Part shown: positions 1-8,156 of the stretch, piece by piece
Numbering within the stretch: the first letter of the stretch is position 1
Layout: every line of letters starts with the position of its first letter
From: Candidatus Desulfofervidaceae bacterium
Lineage (GTDB): Bacteria > Desulfobacterota > Desulfofervidia > Desulfofervidales > Desulfofervidaceae
Direction: 5' to 3'
Length of the DNA stretch: 64,000 bases
Assembly (NCBI GenBank): GCA_027038965.1
Contig: JALWFG010000005.1
Coordinates: forward strand, 124,001-188,000
Position numbers and translations under genes: made by a program
The notes under the pieces: generated by a model
What the model was told of the DNA's origin: nothing
Seen by the model: the letters and a program-made list of their open reading frames with translations, nothing else
Databases searched by the model: none

Positions 1-1252
1 AAAAGGAAATTTCTTCTAACACCCTTTCCATAATCGTGTAGAGGCGACGGGCACCAATATTCTCTGTCCGTTCATTGACCATTACCGCCAGTTCAGCCAT
101 TTTGGAAATGGCTTCTGGGGTAAACTCAAGTTCAATGCCTTCAGTAGCCATTAAGGCCTGATATTGTTTGACAAGGGCATTTTCAGGTTCAACCAAAATG
201 CGTTCAAATTCCCTTTGGCCTAAGGCATCAAGCTCTACCCTGATAGGAAAACGCCCTTGAAGTTCAGGAATCAAATCCGATGGTTTGGAAATGTGAAAGG
301 CCCCAGCGGCAATGAATAAGATGTGATCCGTTCGCACCATGCCATATTTGGTATTTACCGTAGTTCCTTCTACAATGGGAAGCAAATCCCTTTGAACACC
401 CTCTCTAGACACATCTGGGCCGCTTTTGCCGCCCCCATTTCCAGCCACTTTATCAATTTCATCAATGAAGATAATTCCAGATTCTTCCACCCTCTTTTTG
501 GCCGTGGCAATGACCTTGTCCATGTCTATAAGCTTCTGAGCCTCTTCGTCTGTGAGAATTTTTAGGGCCTCAGGCACCTTAACCTTACGCCGCTTGGTCT
601 TTTTAGGCACCATAGACTCAAGCATTTCTCTAAAACTAGAGTCCAATTCATCCAATCCGGCGACTGAAAAAATCTCTACTACAGGTAAAGACCTTTCGGT
701 GGTTTCCAGTTCCACATATCGATCGTCCAATTTTTTTCCATGTAACATGGCTCGCATTCTTTCTCTCACAGCGTCATAGCTTGTTTCATGACGGACAATT
801 TCGAGGTGACCCTCCACTACGCTGGCACTCCTAGGAGGACGGGGCAATAAAATATCCAAAAGGCGCTCCTCGGCCATCTCTTTGGCCTTAGTCATCACCT
901 TTTTAGTTTCTTCTTCCTTAACCATATTGACAGCAATTTCGGTCAAATCCCTGATCATAGATTCCACATCCCGTCCTACATACCCTACTTCAGTAAATTT
1001 GGTAGCCTCTACCTTCAGGAAAGGAGAGTGGGCTAACAAGGCCAACCTTCTAGCAATTTCAGTCTTGCCTACACCAGTAGGGCCAATCATAATGATGTTT
1101 TTCGGGGCAATTTCATCTCTCAAAGGAGGCGGAATCTGCTTCCTACGCCAACGGTTGCGTAAGGCAACGGCCACGGCCTTTTTGGCCTTATTTTGACCAA
1201 TAATATATTTGTCTAATGCGGTGACGACTTCCTTAGGGGTTAAGCATGACAT
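1..1252 (-). CDS. hslU: HslU, ATPase subunit of HslUV protease (partial)
   Basis: AAA+ unfoldase that recognises substrates and threads them into the HslV peptidase in the cytoplasm. The N-terminus begins [10 protein letters not shown] and continues with the IIGQ motif typical of HslU. Walker A (GPTGVGKTE) lies near residue 55 and Walker B (IIFIDEIDK) near residue 250, with the long inserted I-domain between them. The ATG at 1252 follows a GGAGG sequence about 8 nt upstream. About 417 codons are visible; the C-terminal sensor-2 end lies beyond the left edge, so the gene is cut by the window and not damaged. It is the last visible gene of a xerC-hslV-hslU operon, the same order as codV-codW-codX of Bacillus subtilis. 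Confidence 0.96.
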   Translation of the reverse strand, partial: MSCLTPKEVVTALDKYIIGQNKAKKAVAVALRNRWRRKQIPPPLRDEIAPKNIIMIGPTGVGKTEIARRLALLAHSPFLKVEATKFTEVGYVGRDVESMIRDLTEIAVNMVKEEETKKVMTKAKEMAEERLLDILLPRPPRSASVVEGHLEIVRHETSYDAVRERMRAMLHGKKLDDRYVELETTERSLPVVEIFSVAGLDELDSSFREMLESMVPKKTKRRKVKVPEALKILTDEEAQKLIDMDKVIATAKKRVEESGIIFIDEIDKVAGNGGGKSGPDVSREGVQRDLLPIVEGTTVNTKYGMVRTDHILFIAAGAFHISKPSDLIPELQGRFPIRVELDALGQREFERILVEPENALVKQYQALMATEGIELEFTPEAISKMAELAVMVNERTENIGARRLYTIMERVLEEISF

Positions 1253-1271
1253 TTATGTGTGCCTCCTTGAG

Positions 1272-1808
1272 CTATTTCAACGCCTCTATAACAACCTCTT
1301 CGTTTGTATAAGGACAAATATTGGCAGCAATCCTCATGGCCTCTTTGGCAATTTCAAGTGCCGATAATGAGGAAAATTCAAGCATGGCCTTGGCTGCAGC
1401 CAAGGCATAAGGTCCACCAGAGCCAATAGCCGCCACAGGCTCATCAGGTTCAATAACATCACCATTGCCAGAAATAATTAAAGTAGCAGTTTGGTCAGCT
1501 ACAAGCAACAAGGCCTCCAGACGCCGTAAAACCTTATCGGTACGCCAATCCTTAGCAAGTTCTACCGCGGCCCTTTTCAAGTGACCATTATATTGCTCCA
1601 GTTTTTGCTCAAATTTTTCAAAAAGTGTCATGGCGTCGGCGCTAGTCCCGGCAAATCCTGCCAAAACCCTGTTTTGATAAAGACGCCTTACTTTGCGAGC
1701 CTTATGCTTCATAATGTAGCTTTGGCCAAAGGTTACTTGACCATCTCCGGCCATAACAACAACATTATCTTTTTTCACGCTTAAAATGGTTGTGCTTGTA
1801 ATTTTCAT
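1272..1808 (-). CDS. hslV: HslV, peptidase subunit of HslUV protease
   Basis: Threonine peptidase forming the double hexamer degraded into by HslU. The protein has 178 residues, the usual HslV length. I start it at MKIT (1808), because AAGGAGC lies just upstream; a longer frame exists but adds nine residues unlike the family. The catalytic Thr is the first of the TTILSV motif, so a short propeptide (about MKITS) must be removed, as in many bacterial Hsl[17 protein letters not shown] and the [13 protein letters not shown] segment are family hallmarks. The start is one base past the xerC stop codon, indicating translational coupling. Confidence 0.96.
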   Translation of the reverse strand: MKITSTTILSVKKDNVVVMAGDGQVTFGQSYIMKHKARKVRRLYQNRVLAGFAGTSADAMTLFEKFEQKLEQYNGHLKRAAVELAKDWRTDKVLRRLEALLLVADQTATLIISGNGDVIEPDEPVAAIGSGGPYALAAAKAMLEFSSLSALEIAKEAMRIAANICPYTNEEVVIEALK

Positions 1809-1809
1809 T

Positions 1810-2715
1810 TTAGCTCCTTGGGTGGGTCTTATCATAAACTGCCATCAACCTTTCCACAGTGAGATGGGTGTATTTTTGAGTGGTTGCCAAACTTGCGTGT
1901 CCCAAAAGCTCTTGCACCGTTATTAAATCGGCTCCTTGATTTAAAAGGTGGGTAGCAAAGCTATGTCTCAAAATATGGGGATAAACATTTTTATAAAGGG
2001 CAACTCCACTTAAAACACTATATTTTTTCACAATGCGGTGGATACTCCGAGAAGAGAGACGAGTTCCTTTGGCATTCAAAAAAAGGGCCCTTCCAGAATT
2101 GTGTTTTAAAAGTTGATTCCTAGCCTTGATATACGAGATCAGGGCCTGCCTAGCGGGTCCTCCAAAAAACACAAGTCTTTCTTTCCTGCCTTTGCCATAA
2201 ACCAAAATACTATTGCGGCCTAAATCTACGTCTTCCATGTTTAAACCTGAGATTTCGCTTACCCTCATTCCTGTAGCATAGAGAAGTTCTAATATGGCCT
2301 TATCTCTCAACTCAAATACGCCTTTTCGACTTTCTTTTAGGCTTGTTTGGGGTGCCTTTAACAAGGCAAAGGTTTCATCCACCGTCAAAAATTTGGGCAA
2401 ATCCCTTTCCTGTTTGGGATTAAAAATGGCCTCTGTTGGTTGCTTTTCAATTACCCCTTTCTTTAAGAGAAAGTTAAAAAACGACCTTAAAGAAGAAAGT
2501 CTTCTACTCACAGTGCGTCTCTTATAACGCCGCATCAAGCCTACTAGATGAAGACGAATATGCTCTACCTTCACCTCATTGAGCGAATTTATTCCATTTT
2601 TATCTAAAAAGGATAAAAAATCTGTTAAATCTCTTCTATAGGCCCTTATCGTTTGCGAAGAATAGTTTTTTTCATAGCGAAGATAAGTCAAAAATTGCTC
2701 TAATGCCCCTTTCAT
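1810..2715 (-). CDS. xerC: Tyrosine recombinase XerC
   Basis: Site-specific recombinase for chromosome dimer resolution at dif (family knowledge). The 301-residue protein has an N-terminal SAM-like DNA-binding domain (residues 1-90) and a catalytic domain with all active residues visible: Arg in [11 protein letters not shown], Lys in [20 protein letters not shown] (His and Arg), GHAS, and the nucleophile Tyr in TTQKYTHL. I choose the ATG at 2715, not an upstream start six codons earlier, because a promoter -10 box sits 6 nt before it. No dif-like site was recognised in the window. Position at the head of xerC-hslVU supports chromosomal XerC and not a phage integrase. Confidence 0.92.
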   Translation of the reverse strand: MKGALEQFLTYLRYEKNYSSQTIRAYRRDLTDFLSFLDKNGINSLNEVKVEHIRLHLVGLMRRYKRRTVSRRLSSLRSFFNFLLKKGVIEKQPTEAIFNPKQERDLPKFLTVDETFALLKAPQTSLKESRKGVFELRDKAILELLYATGMRVSEISGLNMEDVDLGRNSILVYGKGRKERLVFFGGPARQALISYIKARNQLLKHNSGRALFLNAKGTRLSSRSIHRIVKKYSVLSGVALYKNVYPHILRHSFATHLLNQGADLITVQELLGHASLATTQKYTHLTVERLMAVYDKTHPRS

Positions 2716-2721
2716 GCAATT

Positions 2722-2749
2722 TAAATAACACAAATAGGCCGAAAATCAA
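2722..2749 (-). promoter_or_regulatory. Promoter of xerC-hslV-hslU, apparently leaderless
   Basis: On the minus strand TTGATT (2749-2744), 16 nt spacer, TATTTA (2727-2722), then only 6 nt to the xerC ATG. Transcription would begin at or next to the start codon, and there is no Shine-Dalgarno sequence. Inferred from sequence only. Confidence 0.5.
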
Positions 2750-2882
2750 GGGGATAAATTAGGCAAATAAAACAACCAAACGCTAGGCCCATCGCAACAT
2801 ACCATCTGAAGAAATAGCCATTTATAGCCGGGGTTTTAGGTTTTCTCATTGTCCTACTCACATATTTTCCTTTTAGGTTTTA

Positions 2883-2904
2883 AATTTAAAAGGAGAAAAA
2901 GATG
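2883..2904 (+). repeat. 22-bp copy of the wtpA ribosome-binding region
   Basis: The 22 bases ending in AAAAGGAGAAAAAGATG are identical to 7146-7167, which contain the Shine-Dalgarno and start codon of wtpA. Here the ATG opens only a short frame that runs into the palindrome at 2947. It may be the preserved start of a deleted gene. The rest of 2734-2946 shows nothing recognisable. Confidence 0.5.
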
Positions 2905-2946
2905 GGTAGTGTAAAATCACTTGTGTCACCCTTTGAAGGGAAAGGG

Positions 2947-2974
2947 TGTCCTGCACCCCTAGGGGTGCAGGACA
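2947..2974. repeat. 28-bp palindrome, CTGCACC/GGTGCAG family, copy 1
   Basis: Perfect palindrome with arms TGTCCTGCACCCCT and its complement, centred on CCTAGG. Two further copies lie at 6438-6465 and 6600-6627. This copy forms the left junction of the IS3 remnant: homology with the second remnant starts immediately after it. Confidence 0.8.
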
Positions 2975-3014
2975 GACTTAAAGCTTATTAGTGAGAATAG
3001 CTCTCAACCAACCT

Positions 3015-3048
3015 CAAGCCCTGTTAAATTATTATTTAATAGGGCAAG
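3015..3048. repeat. Micro-palindrome insertion 1 (26 bp) with CAAG direct repeats
   Basis: A near-perfect palindrome at 3019-3044 (arms CCCTGTTAAAT / ATTTAATAGGG) is bracketed by CAAG on both sides. The uninterrupted sequence is preserved in remnant B near 6943-6950 (CCTCAAGGGCG). The net gain is 30 bp, which keeps the transposase reading frame and contains no stop. Confidence 0.85.
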
Positions 3049-3173
3049 GGCCTTTATGAAAGAAATGGCCAATTTAGGGATTGAGCAGATATTTACTTCT
3101 TATGACAATCCTAAAGGGAATGCAGAGACAGAGCGGACGATAAAGGAAGAGGTTATTTGGCTGCATGAATTTA

Positions 3174-3207
3174 CAAGCCCCGTTAAATAATAATTTAACG
3201 GGGCAAG
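3174..3207. repeat. Micro-palindrome insertion 2 (26 bp) with CAAG direct repeats
   Basis: Perfect arms CCCCGTTAAAT / ATTTAACGGGG at 3178-3203, with CAAG at 3174-3177 and 3204-3207. Removing the palindrome and one CAAG restores HEFTSLTEA in the transposase. The 30-bp insert is in frame but carries two TAA stop codons. Sequence relationship to insertion 1 is clear. Confidence 0.88.
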
Positions 3208-3291
3208 TCTAACAGAGGCGAGGGAGGTGATAGGAGAATGGATCGGAAGATATAACCGTGAATATGTCCATTCGGCTTTGGGCTATTTAAG

Positions 3292-3329
3292 CCCGACCCG
3301 TGAAATAGTTAGTTATTTCACGGGTCCCG
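3292..3329. repeat. Micro-palindrome insertion 3 (30 bp) with CCCG direct repeats
   Basis: Arms ACCCGTGAAATA / TATTTCACGGGT at 3296-3325, flanked by CCCG at 3292-3295 and 3326-3329. Removing 34 bp restores GYLSPLEFEQ. The insertion shifts the frame. The arm core CCCGTnAAAT is shared with insertions 1 and 2, but the flanking 4-bp repeat is different. Confidence 0.85.
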
Positions 3330-3387
3330 CTTGAATTTGAACAAAAGTTTTATCAAAATTATTATCAGGAGGCTGCTTGATGACATC

Positions 3388-3415
3388 TACCTTAAAATGG
3401 GCTAAAATATGTCCA
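3388..3415 (+). repeat. IS terminal-end sequence, copy 1
   Basis: TACCTTAAAATGGGCTAAAA followed by TATGTCCA; read inward on the minus strand it starts TGGACATA, as IS3-type ends start with TG. Related copies: 7019-7046, 41473-41493, 61316-61342. It lies about 9 nt after the transposase stop. Confidence 0.7.
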
Positions 3416-3434
3416 CCCCGGAGGGAATCACTAC

Positions 3435-5138
3435 ATGGAATTGAGTAATCAAAAATGGGGTGATAACACAAAAGAGTTGGCATTGCCTAAAATCGCCATA
3501 TACGACATCATAGTTATAGGTTTGCTTATCTTTGTTGTTTTAGCCATTGAAATGATGTCTAAAAGGTGGGAGGCTCCCTTTATTCCAAACGCTCATATAT
3601 CACTGAATCCTATAAATCTTGTGAAATATACACTTTACTCTGCAACGAGGGGATTTATAGCTTATTTTATATCCTTAATTTTTACCCTTGTCGTAGGCTA
3701 TGCTGCAGCTAAGAACAGATATTTAGAAAAGCTCATAGTACCAACGCTTGATATTCTCCAATCTGTGCCTGTTCTTGGATTTTTACCGGGCTTGATGTTG
3801 GCTTTGATATCCCTTTTTCCCCATTCCGAAATCGGGCTTGAGCTGGTCTCTATAATTATGATTTTCACGGGACAGGTATGGAATATGACCTTTAGTTTTT
3901 ACCAATCGTTGAAATCTGTTCCAATGGAACTGATCGAGGCATCGCGTGTCTATAAGCTTTCCAAGTGGGCGGTTTTTTGGAATGTTGAGGTACCTTATGC
4001 CATACCAGGTCTTGTTTGGAATAGCATGATGTCTATGGCTGGGGGCTGGTTTTTCTTGACAGTCTGTGAAGCTTTTACTTTAGGTAACAAATCGTACTCC
4101 GTTCCTGGAATTGGCTCTTATATGGCTTTGGCAATAAATAAGGGTTATCTTCCGGGTGAGATTCTGGGAATTATTGCTATGGTGGTGATGATAGTCACTA
4201 TAGATGTATTTTTTTGGAAGCCTATAAATGTTTGGGCGAGAAAGTTTTCAGAAAAGGAAGACGATACCACAAAGGGTTCTTTTATTTTGGATATTCTCAT
4301 AAACTCCCATATAGCTAAATTTTTTAGGGAGTATCTACTTTATCGGTTAAAGCATATGACCCTTACGCGTTCAAAGAAAACCGGAAGCTTATACAAAGAA
4401 GAGAAGAAAAGAGTTAAAGATGTAATTTTTACCGTTTTGATTTACATTCTCGCAATGCTTGTGCTTTATGAGGTCTACACATTTGTTAGATATGTGAAGG
4501 TGGGAGATTTTTACAGGATTCTTTTAGGTGATGGCGTCACTGGCTTGAGGGTTTATTTGAGTGTTGCACTATCCATCGCATGGGCTGTTCCTGTGGGCAT
4601 TTTAATAGGTAAAAGTCCAAAACTTTCTTCTAAACTACAGCCCGTTGTCCAGGTGCTTGCTTCTTTCCCTGCACCTTTAATTTATCCGTGGTTTGTTATG
4701 TTGTTTCCCAATTTAAATTATTCATCCGTTCTTTTAATGATGCTTGGAACACAATGGTATATTCTGTTTAATGTAATAGCCGGTGCATCGACTGTTCCCA
4801 AACAGTTGGAAGAAGCAACAAGGGTTTTTGGTGTTAAAGGCTTAAAGAAGGTGTTTACACTTTATGTTCCTGTAATTTTTCCCTATTTGATTACGGGCAT
4901 CATAACGGCGGCTGGCGGAGCTTGGAATACAAGTATTGTAGCTGAGTATATGAGCGTAAAGGGTAAGATAATAGAGGCTTTTGGCTTAGGTGCCATGATT
5001 AATAATTTTGCGAATGTGGGCAAACTGCATCTCTTGTCGGTAAGTGTTATCATTATGTCTTTAAGCGTTGTGTTGATAAATAGGCTTGTCTGGAGACCTC
5101 TACAGAGGTTTGCAGCAGAAAGGTTTTCGTTGGAGTAG
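3435..5138 (+). CDS. Two-domain ABC transporter permease, NitT/TauT-like
   Basis: Inner-membrane permease of 567 residues with two complete BPD-type permease domains fused in tandem (residues about 60-275 and 360-560), each with about five to six membrane segments and an EAA-type coupling loop: EASRVYKLSKWAVFW and EATRVFGVKGLKKVF. Such fused permeases accompany ATPases that carry an AAA-associated C-terminal domain, as the next gene does. The family imports nitrate, sulfonates, taurine or similar anions, but no solute-binding protein is encoded here, so the substrate is unknown. GGAGGG precedes the ATG at 3435. The pair is framed by IS3 remnants on both sides, suggesting acquisition or relocation with those elements. 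Confidence 0.85.
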   Translation: MELSNQKWGDNTKELALPKIAIYDIIVIGLLIFVVLAIEMMSKRWEAPFIPNAHISLNPINLVKYTLYSATRGFIAYFISLIFTLVVGYAAAKNRYLEKLIVPTLDILQSVPVLGFLPGLMLALISLFPHSEIGLELVSIIMIFTGQVWNMTFSFYQSLKSVPMELIEASRVYKLSKWAVFWNVEVPYAIPGLVWNSMMSMAGGWFFLTVCEAFTLGNKSYSVPGIGSYMALAINKGYLPGEILGIIAMVVMIVTIDVFFWKPINVWARKFSEKEDDTTKGSFILDILINSHIAKFFREYLLYRLKHMTLTRSKKTGSLYKEEKKRVKDVIFTVLIYILAMLVLYEVYTFVRYVKVGDFYRILLGDGVTGLRVYLSVALSIAWAVPVGILIGKSPKLSSKLQPVVQVLASFPAPLIYPWFVMLFPNLNYSSVLLMMLGTQWYILFNVIAGASTVPKQLEEATRVFGVKGLKKVFTLYVPVIFPYLITGIITAAGGAWNTSIVAEYMSVKGKIIEAFGLGAMINNFANVGKLHLLSVSVIIMSLSVVLINRLVWRPLQRFAAERFSLE

Positions 5139-5141
5139 ATT

Positions 5142-6413
5142 ATGGCTGTAATTGAAGCGAAGAATATTAACATGGTTTTTTCTATGTCAAAAACAGAGGA
5201 GTTAAAAGTCCTTGAAGATATAACTTTGTCGATTAATGAAGGTGAGATTGTATCAATTTTGGGTCCGTCTGGATGTGGAAAGTCGACTTTTTTGAGAATA
5301 ATTGCTGGATTGCTCAAGCCAACAGGGGGTGAGGTTTACTACAGGGGTAAGAAGCAGTTGGGAGTTAATGAATACATGGCAATGGTGTTTCAAAATTTTG
5401 CTCTATTTCCCTGGAAAACAGTGTGGGAAAATATAGAAATAGGTATTAAAAACCCGACTCCAGATATCGATAATAAGATAAAACATGCAATTGATATGGT
5501 CGGTTTGGAAGGATTTGAGGAGATTTACCCTAAGAACTTGTCCGGTGGGATGAAGCAAAGGGTTGGTATTGCGAGAGCTCTGGTGTCTGACCCAGAGGTG
5601 CTTTGTATGGACGAGCCATTTAGTGCCTTGGATGTTTTAACTGCTGAAAACCTTAGGGAAGAGGTTATGGATCTTTGGTTTTCTGGTGATACCACACTTA
5701 AGAATATTATTATCATTACCCACAATGTTACTGAGGCTGTTTACATGGCGGATAAAATTGTGATAATGTCAACCAGGCCGGGCAAAATAGAGCTTGTTTA
5801 CGACAACAACCTTCCCCATCCGAGGATTCAAAACAGCCCACAATTTTTGAAGGTTGTTGAAACTATCAGGAGCTATTTAACAAAACACATAGTTCCTGAT
5901 GAACCACAAAAGAAAATTTTTAAACAGATTCTACCCCTTCCTCCAACTACCGTCAGTGAGGTCATAGGCTTGCTTGAAATATTGGAAGACAATGATGGTA
6001 AGATAGACATGTTTGAGCTTTCGGAGAAGATCCACAGAAGGTTTACATCGGTTATGCTTATTTCAACGGCAGCAGAATTTTTAGGATTTGTTGAAACGCC
6101 TCTTAAATGGGTTGTTCTTACTAAGATGGGCAGAAAGTTTTTGGATTCAGATGTCAACTTGAGGAAAGAGATATTCAGGATACAATTACTAAAGCTACCT
6201 ATCATTAAAGAATTTGTAAAATTCATAAAAAATAATGAAAACGTAATTAGTTTTAATGAAGCAAAGGCATTTTTAAAAGGGCTTTTGCCAAAAGAAAAAG
6301 CCCTGACTGTAATTAAAACCATTTTAAACTTTTGTATGTATGCCGAGATTTTGGATTACGATTCAAGAGAAAATGAGATTTCTTTAAACCCAGATATAGA
6401 AATCAAGGTTTGA
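5142..6413 (+). CDS. ABC transporter ATPase with AAA-associated C-terminal domain
   Basis: ATP-binding subunit (423 residues) for the permease four bases upstream. Residues 1-260 form a NitT/TauT-type nucleotide-binding domain: Walker [11 protein letters not shown]-loop [10 protein letters not shown], signature LSGGMKQR, Walker [13 protein letters not shown] and switch His in IITHN. Residues about 270-423 form the extra winged-helix-like AAA-associated domain found on ATPases paired with fused permeases; its job is not known to me. There is no binding-protein gene adjacent; the region downstream is mobile-element debris. Intact frame, so probably functional with a distant binding protein. Confidence 0.85.
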   Translation: MAVIEAKNINMVFSMSKTEELKVLEDITLSINEGEIVSILGPSGCGKSTFLRIIAGLLKPTGGEVYYRGKKQLGVNEYMAMVFQNFALFPWKTVWENIEIGIKNPTPDIDNKIKHAIDMVGLEGFEEIYPKNLSGGMKQRVGIARALVSDPEVLCMDEPFSALDVLTAENLREEVMDLWFSGDTTLKNIIIITHNVTEAVYMADKIVIMSTRPGKIELVYDNNLPHPRIQNSPQFLKVVETIRSYLTKHIVPDEPQKKIFKQILPLPPTTVSEVIGLLEILEDNDGKIDMFELSEKIHRRFTSVMLISTAAEFLGFVETPLKWVVLTKMGRKFLDSDVNLRKEIFRIQLLKLPIIKEFVKFIKNNENVISFNEAKAFLKGLLPKEKALTVIKTILNFCMYAEILDYDSRENEISLNPDIEIKV

Positions 6414-6437
6414 TTTTCTATAGCAAATGTAAACTTT

Positions 6438-6465
6438 TGTCCTGCACCCCTAGGGGTGCAAGACA
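6438..6465. repeat. 28-bp palindrome, CTGCACC/GGTGCAG family, copy 2
   Basis: Same family as 2947-2974 with one arm mismatch (GCAAGACA at the right end). It sits exactly where the minus-strand transposase fragment 6466-6576 breaks off. Confidence 0.75.
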
Positions 6466-6599
6466 GAAGAGAGCAAACCAATCAGAAGGTAGAGGTCGAG
6501 AGAGAAAGGCGTGAAGTTTTTCTCGGATAAGCTCAGTGAGATTATCTAAGGATTCTTTAGAAAAGGGCAAATTCATGGTTTTGAGGGTGCGTTTGATTT
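6466..6599 (-). pseudogene. Fragment of a second transposase, minus strand (IS256-like?)
   Basis: On the minus strand, starting at 6576, the peptide MNLPFSKESLDNL..LIREKL..FLSRPLPSDWFALF is followed at once by the palindrome at 6465. The wording resembles the N-terminal part of IS256/mutator-type transposases (helical start, then ..RPL...FALF). Only 37 residues remain and both sides are palindromes of the same family. Family assignment is tentative. Confidence 0.4.
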
Positions 6600-6627
6600 T
6601 GTTCTGCACCCCTAGGAATGCAGAACA
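6600..6627. repeat. 28-bp palindrome, CTGCACC/GGTGCAG family, copy 3
   Basis: Arms TGTTCTGCACCCC and GGAATGCAGAACA around TAG; slightly diverged from the other two copies. It separates the minus-strand transposase fragment on its left from the plus-strand IS3 remnant on its right. Confidence 0.75.
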
Positions 6628-7046
6628 CGAGTCTCTTAGTAAAGCGCAAGACTTACAAGCCAGGAGGCAACCCACAAAGAGCAAGCCCAGGACAGAAAGA
6701 CCACTCCAGTTTTGGGGAATAGACATGACAAAATTTATGATTACGAGTTCAGGATGGGCCTATTTGGTCATAGTGACTGGCTTACCAAGGAAATATTAGG
6801 TTTTGATATTTCTTTCTTTAAGGAGTAGGTCAGAGGATTGACTTAGGGTCTTAGGGATGGGCTTAAACAAGAAATTATTCAGATGGTGTTAGAGAGAAGG
6901 CCTTAAAGCTTATTAGTGGTAATAGCTCTCAACCCACCTCAAGGGCGTTTATGAAAGAAAAGGGCCAATCTAGGAATTGAGCAAATATTTACTTCAGTAG
7001 GATAGGATTAATAACCTCTACCTTAAAATGGGCTAAAATATCTCCA
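6628..7046 (+). pseudogene. IS3-family transposase remnant, copy B
   Basis: Plus-strand frame gives the beginning of the integrase core (PLQFWGIDMTKFMI..SGWAYLVIV, with the first catalytic Asp), then frameshifts; later pieces LKLISGN and SSQPTSRAFMKE match remnant A at nucleotide level. The C-terminal third, including the catalytic Glu region, is deleted, and the sequence jumps to the terminal-end repeat at 7019-7046. Multiple frameshifts make it non-functional. It lacks the micro-palindrome found at the same place in copy A and thus preserves the empty site. Confidence 0.8.
7019..7046 (+). repeat. IS terminal-end sequence, copy 2
   Basis: TACCTTAAAATGGGCTAAAA then TATCTCCA; 27 of 28 positions equal those at 3388-3415. 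Marks the right end of remnant B. Confidence 0.7.
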
Positions 7047-7095
7047 TCTTAAAGAGGGGTATTACAACATTTTTCTATCGGCAAACTAGGGGGTA

Positions 7096-7124
7096 TTGAC
7101 TATTTTCTATATTTTTTATATTTG
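7096..7124 (+). promoter_or_regulatory. Probable promoter of wtpABC
   Basis: TTGACT at 7096-7101, 17 nt spacer, TATTTG at 7119-7124. About 35-40 nt of leader then precedes the GGAG ribosome-binding site of wtpA. No molybdate or tungstate operator was recognised. Confidence 0.45.
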
Positions 7125-7164
7125 TTGTTTAATAGTATTAAAAGTAATTTAAAAGGAGAAAAAG

Positions 7165-8139
7165 ATGTTTAGAAGGTGTTTTTGTTTTATTTTAGTTTAT
7201 TTTGTTTTTATGAACTCGCTTTGTTATGCCGGTTCTCAAGTTATCATTAAGGTCTTTCACGCTGGGAGTTTATCGGTTCCCTTTTCTAAGATGGTGGCCA
7301 TTTTTGAAAAACATTATCCTGACATAAAGGTAAGGCTGGAACCAAGTGGCAGTGTAAGGGCCATAAGAAAGGTCATTGAAATTCATAAGCCTTGTGATGT
7401 CGTAGCAGTGGCGGATTATTCGCTCATTCCCAAAATGATGTTTCCTAAATATGCAAATCATGTGAGACTCTTCGCTAGAAATGAACTGGTGTTATGTTAC
7501 ACAAGGCATTCCAAATACGGCTCCAAAATCAATAGCCAAAACTGGTATCAAATTCTGAATCTTAAAGGGGTAAAATGGGGCTTTTCCAATCCCAATGATG
7601 ATCCCTGTGGTTACCGCACCGTTATCGCCGTGGGTCTAGCCTCTTTTTATTATAAGAGGCCCGAAATAGTCAGCCAACTTTTAGGCCAATATACTAACAT
7701 AAACTGGAACAAGGCCTCAGGGAAAATCTTTTTTATGGCCCCTCAAGACCTCAAAACAAAGGGACAAAAGGTCTTTATTCGGCCTAAGTCCGTGGAACTT
7801 TTAGGGCTTTTAGAGAGTGGGGCTATTGACTATGCCTTTGAATACAGAAGTGTTGCTTTGCAACATGGGCTTTTGTTTGTGGAACTGCCTGCTCAAATTA
7901 ACCTTGGGAACCTAAAATACACATCCTTTTATAAAAAAGGCCAGATAAAACTGGCCAATGGCAAGATTATCAAGGGGAAACCAATTGTATATGGTATTGC
8001 GGTCCTAAAAACTGCTCCTCACCCTAAGGAAGCCAAATTGTGGGAAAATTTTGTTACGTCACAAGATGGACAAAAAATTCTTTTAGATTGCAAACAAACC
8101 CCTATCTTCCCGGCTAAGGAAATAAGGGTTAAGAGGTAA
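7165..8139 (+). CDS. wtpA: Tungstate/molybdate-binding protein WtpA-like
   Basis: Periplasmic binding protein (324 residues) with an N-terminal signal peptide (basic MFRR, then a hydrophobic stretch ending near SLCYAG). The mature start VFHAGSLSVPF is characteristic of WtpA/ModA-type oxyanion receptors, where the AGSL Ser contacts the anion; further support comes from EPSGSVRAIRK, DVVAVADYSLIP and GFSNPNDDPCGYR. WtpA-class proteins bind tungstate and molybdate. GGAG lies 9 nt before the ATG. First gene of a compact importer operon. The nearby ORP-like locus, whose family uses a Mo-Cu cluster, offers a plausible local consumer of molybdenum. Confidence 0.88.
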   Translation: MFRRCFCFILVYFVFMNSLCYAGSQVIIKVFHAGSLSVPFSKMVAIFEKHYPDIKVRLEPSGSVRAIRKVIEIHKPCDVVAVADYSLIPKMMFPKYANHVRLFARNELVLCYTRHSKYGSKINSQNWYQILNLKGVKWGFSNPNDDPCGYRTVIAVGLASFYYKRPEIVSQLLGQYTNINWNKASGKIFFMAPQDLKTKGQKVFIRPKSVELLGLLESGAIDYAFEYRSVALQHGLLFVELPAQINLGNLKYTSFYKKGQIKLANGKIIKGKPIVYGIAVLKTAPHPKEAKLWENFVTSQDGQKILLDCKQTPIFPAKEIRVKR

Positions 8140-8156
8140 AGGAGAAGTGTTGAGCC

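Larger units (their letters stand above)
2975..3415 (+). pseudogene. IS3-family transposase remnant, copy A, with right end
   Basis: After removing three palindromic inserts, the frame reads as the C-terminal half of an IS3-type OrfB (DDE integrase core): LKLISEN, then TSRAFMKEMANLGIEQ, YDNPKGNAETER (containing the catalytic Glu), HEFTSLTEAREVIGEW, RYNREYVHSALGYLSP and LEFEQKFYQNYYQEAA with a stop near 3379. The N-terminal half is missing. A terminal-repeat-like sequence follows at 3388-3415. The gene is dead through 5' truncation, in-frame stops inside one insert and a frameshift from another. It lies directly upstream of the ABC permease at 3435. Confidence 0.85.

Noticed and set aside
1810-2715. 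Integron integrase candidate for the cassette at 28.9 kb
   Set aside because: The tyrosine recombinase sits in a xerC-hslVU operon, is of XerC length and lacks a visible IntI-specific insert.
6418-6726. Continuous minus-strand frame of 102 residues as a gene
   Set aside because: It crosses two palindromes and an IS3 remnant on the other strand; only 37 residues look transposase-like.
7047-7164. Molybdate riboswitch (Moco type) before wtpA
   Set aside because: The leader from the predicted promoter is only about 40 nt, too short for a Moco element, and no pairing was found.
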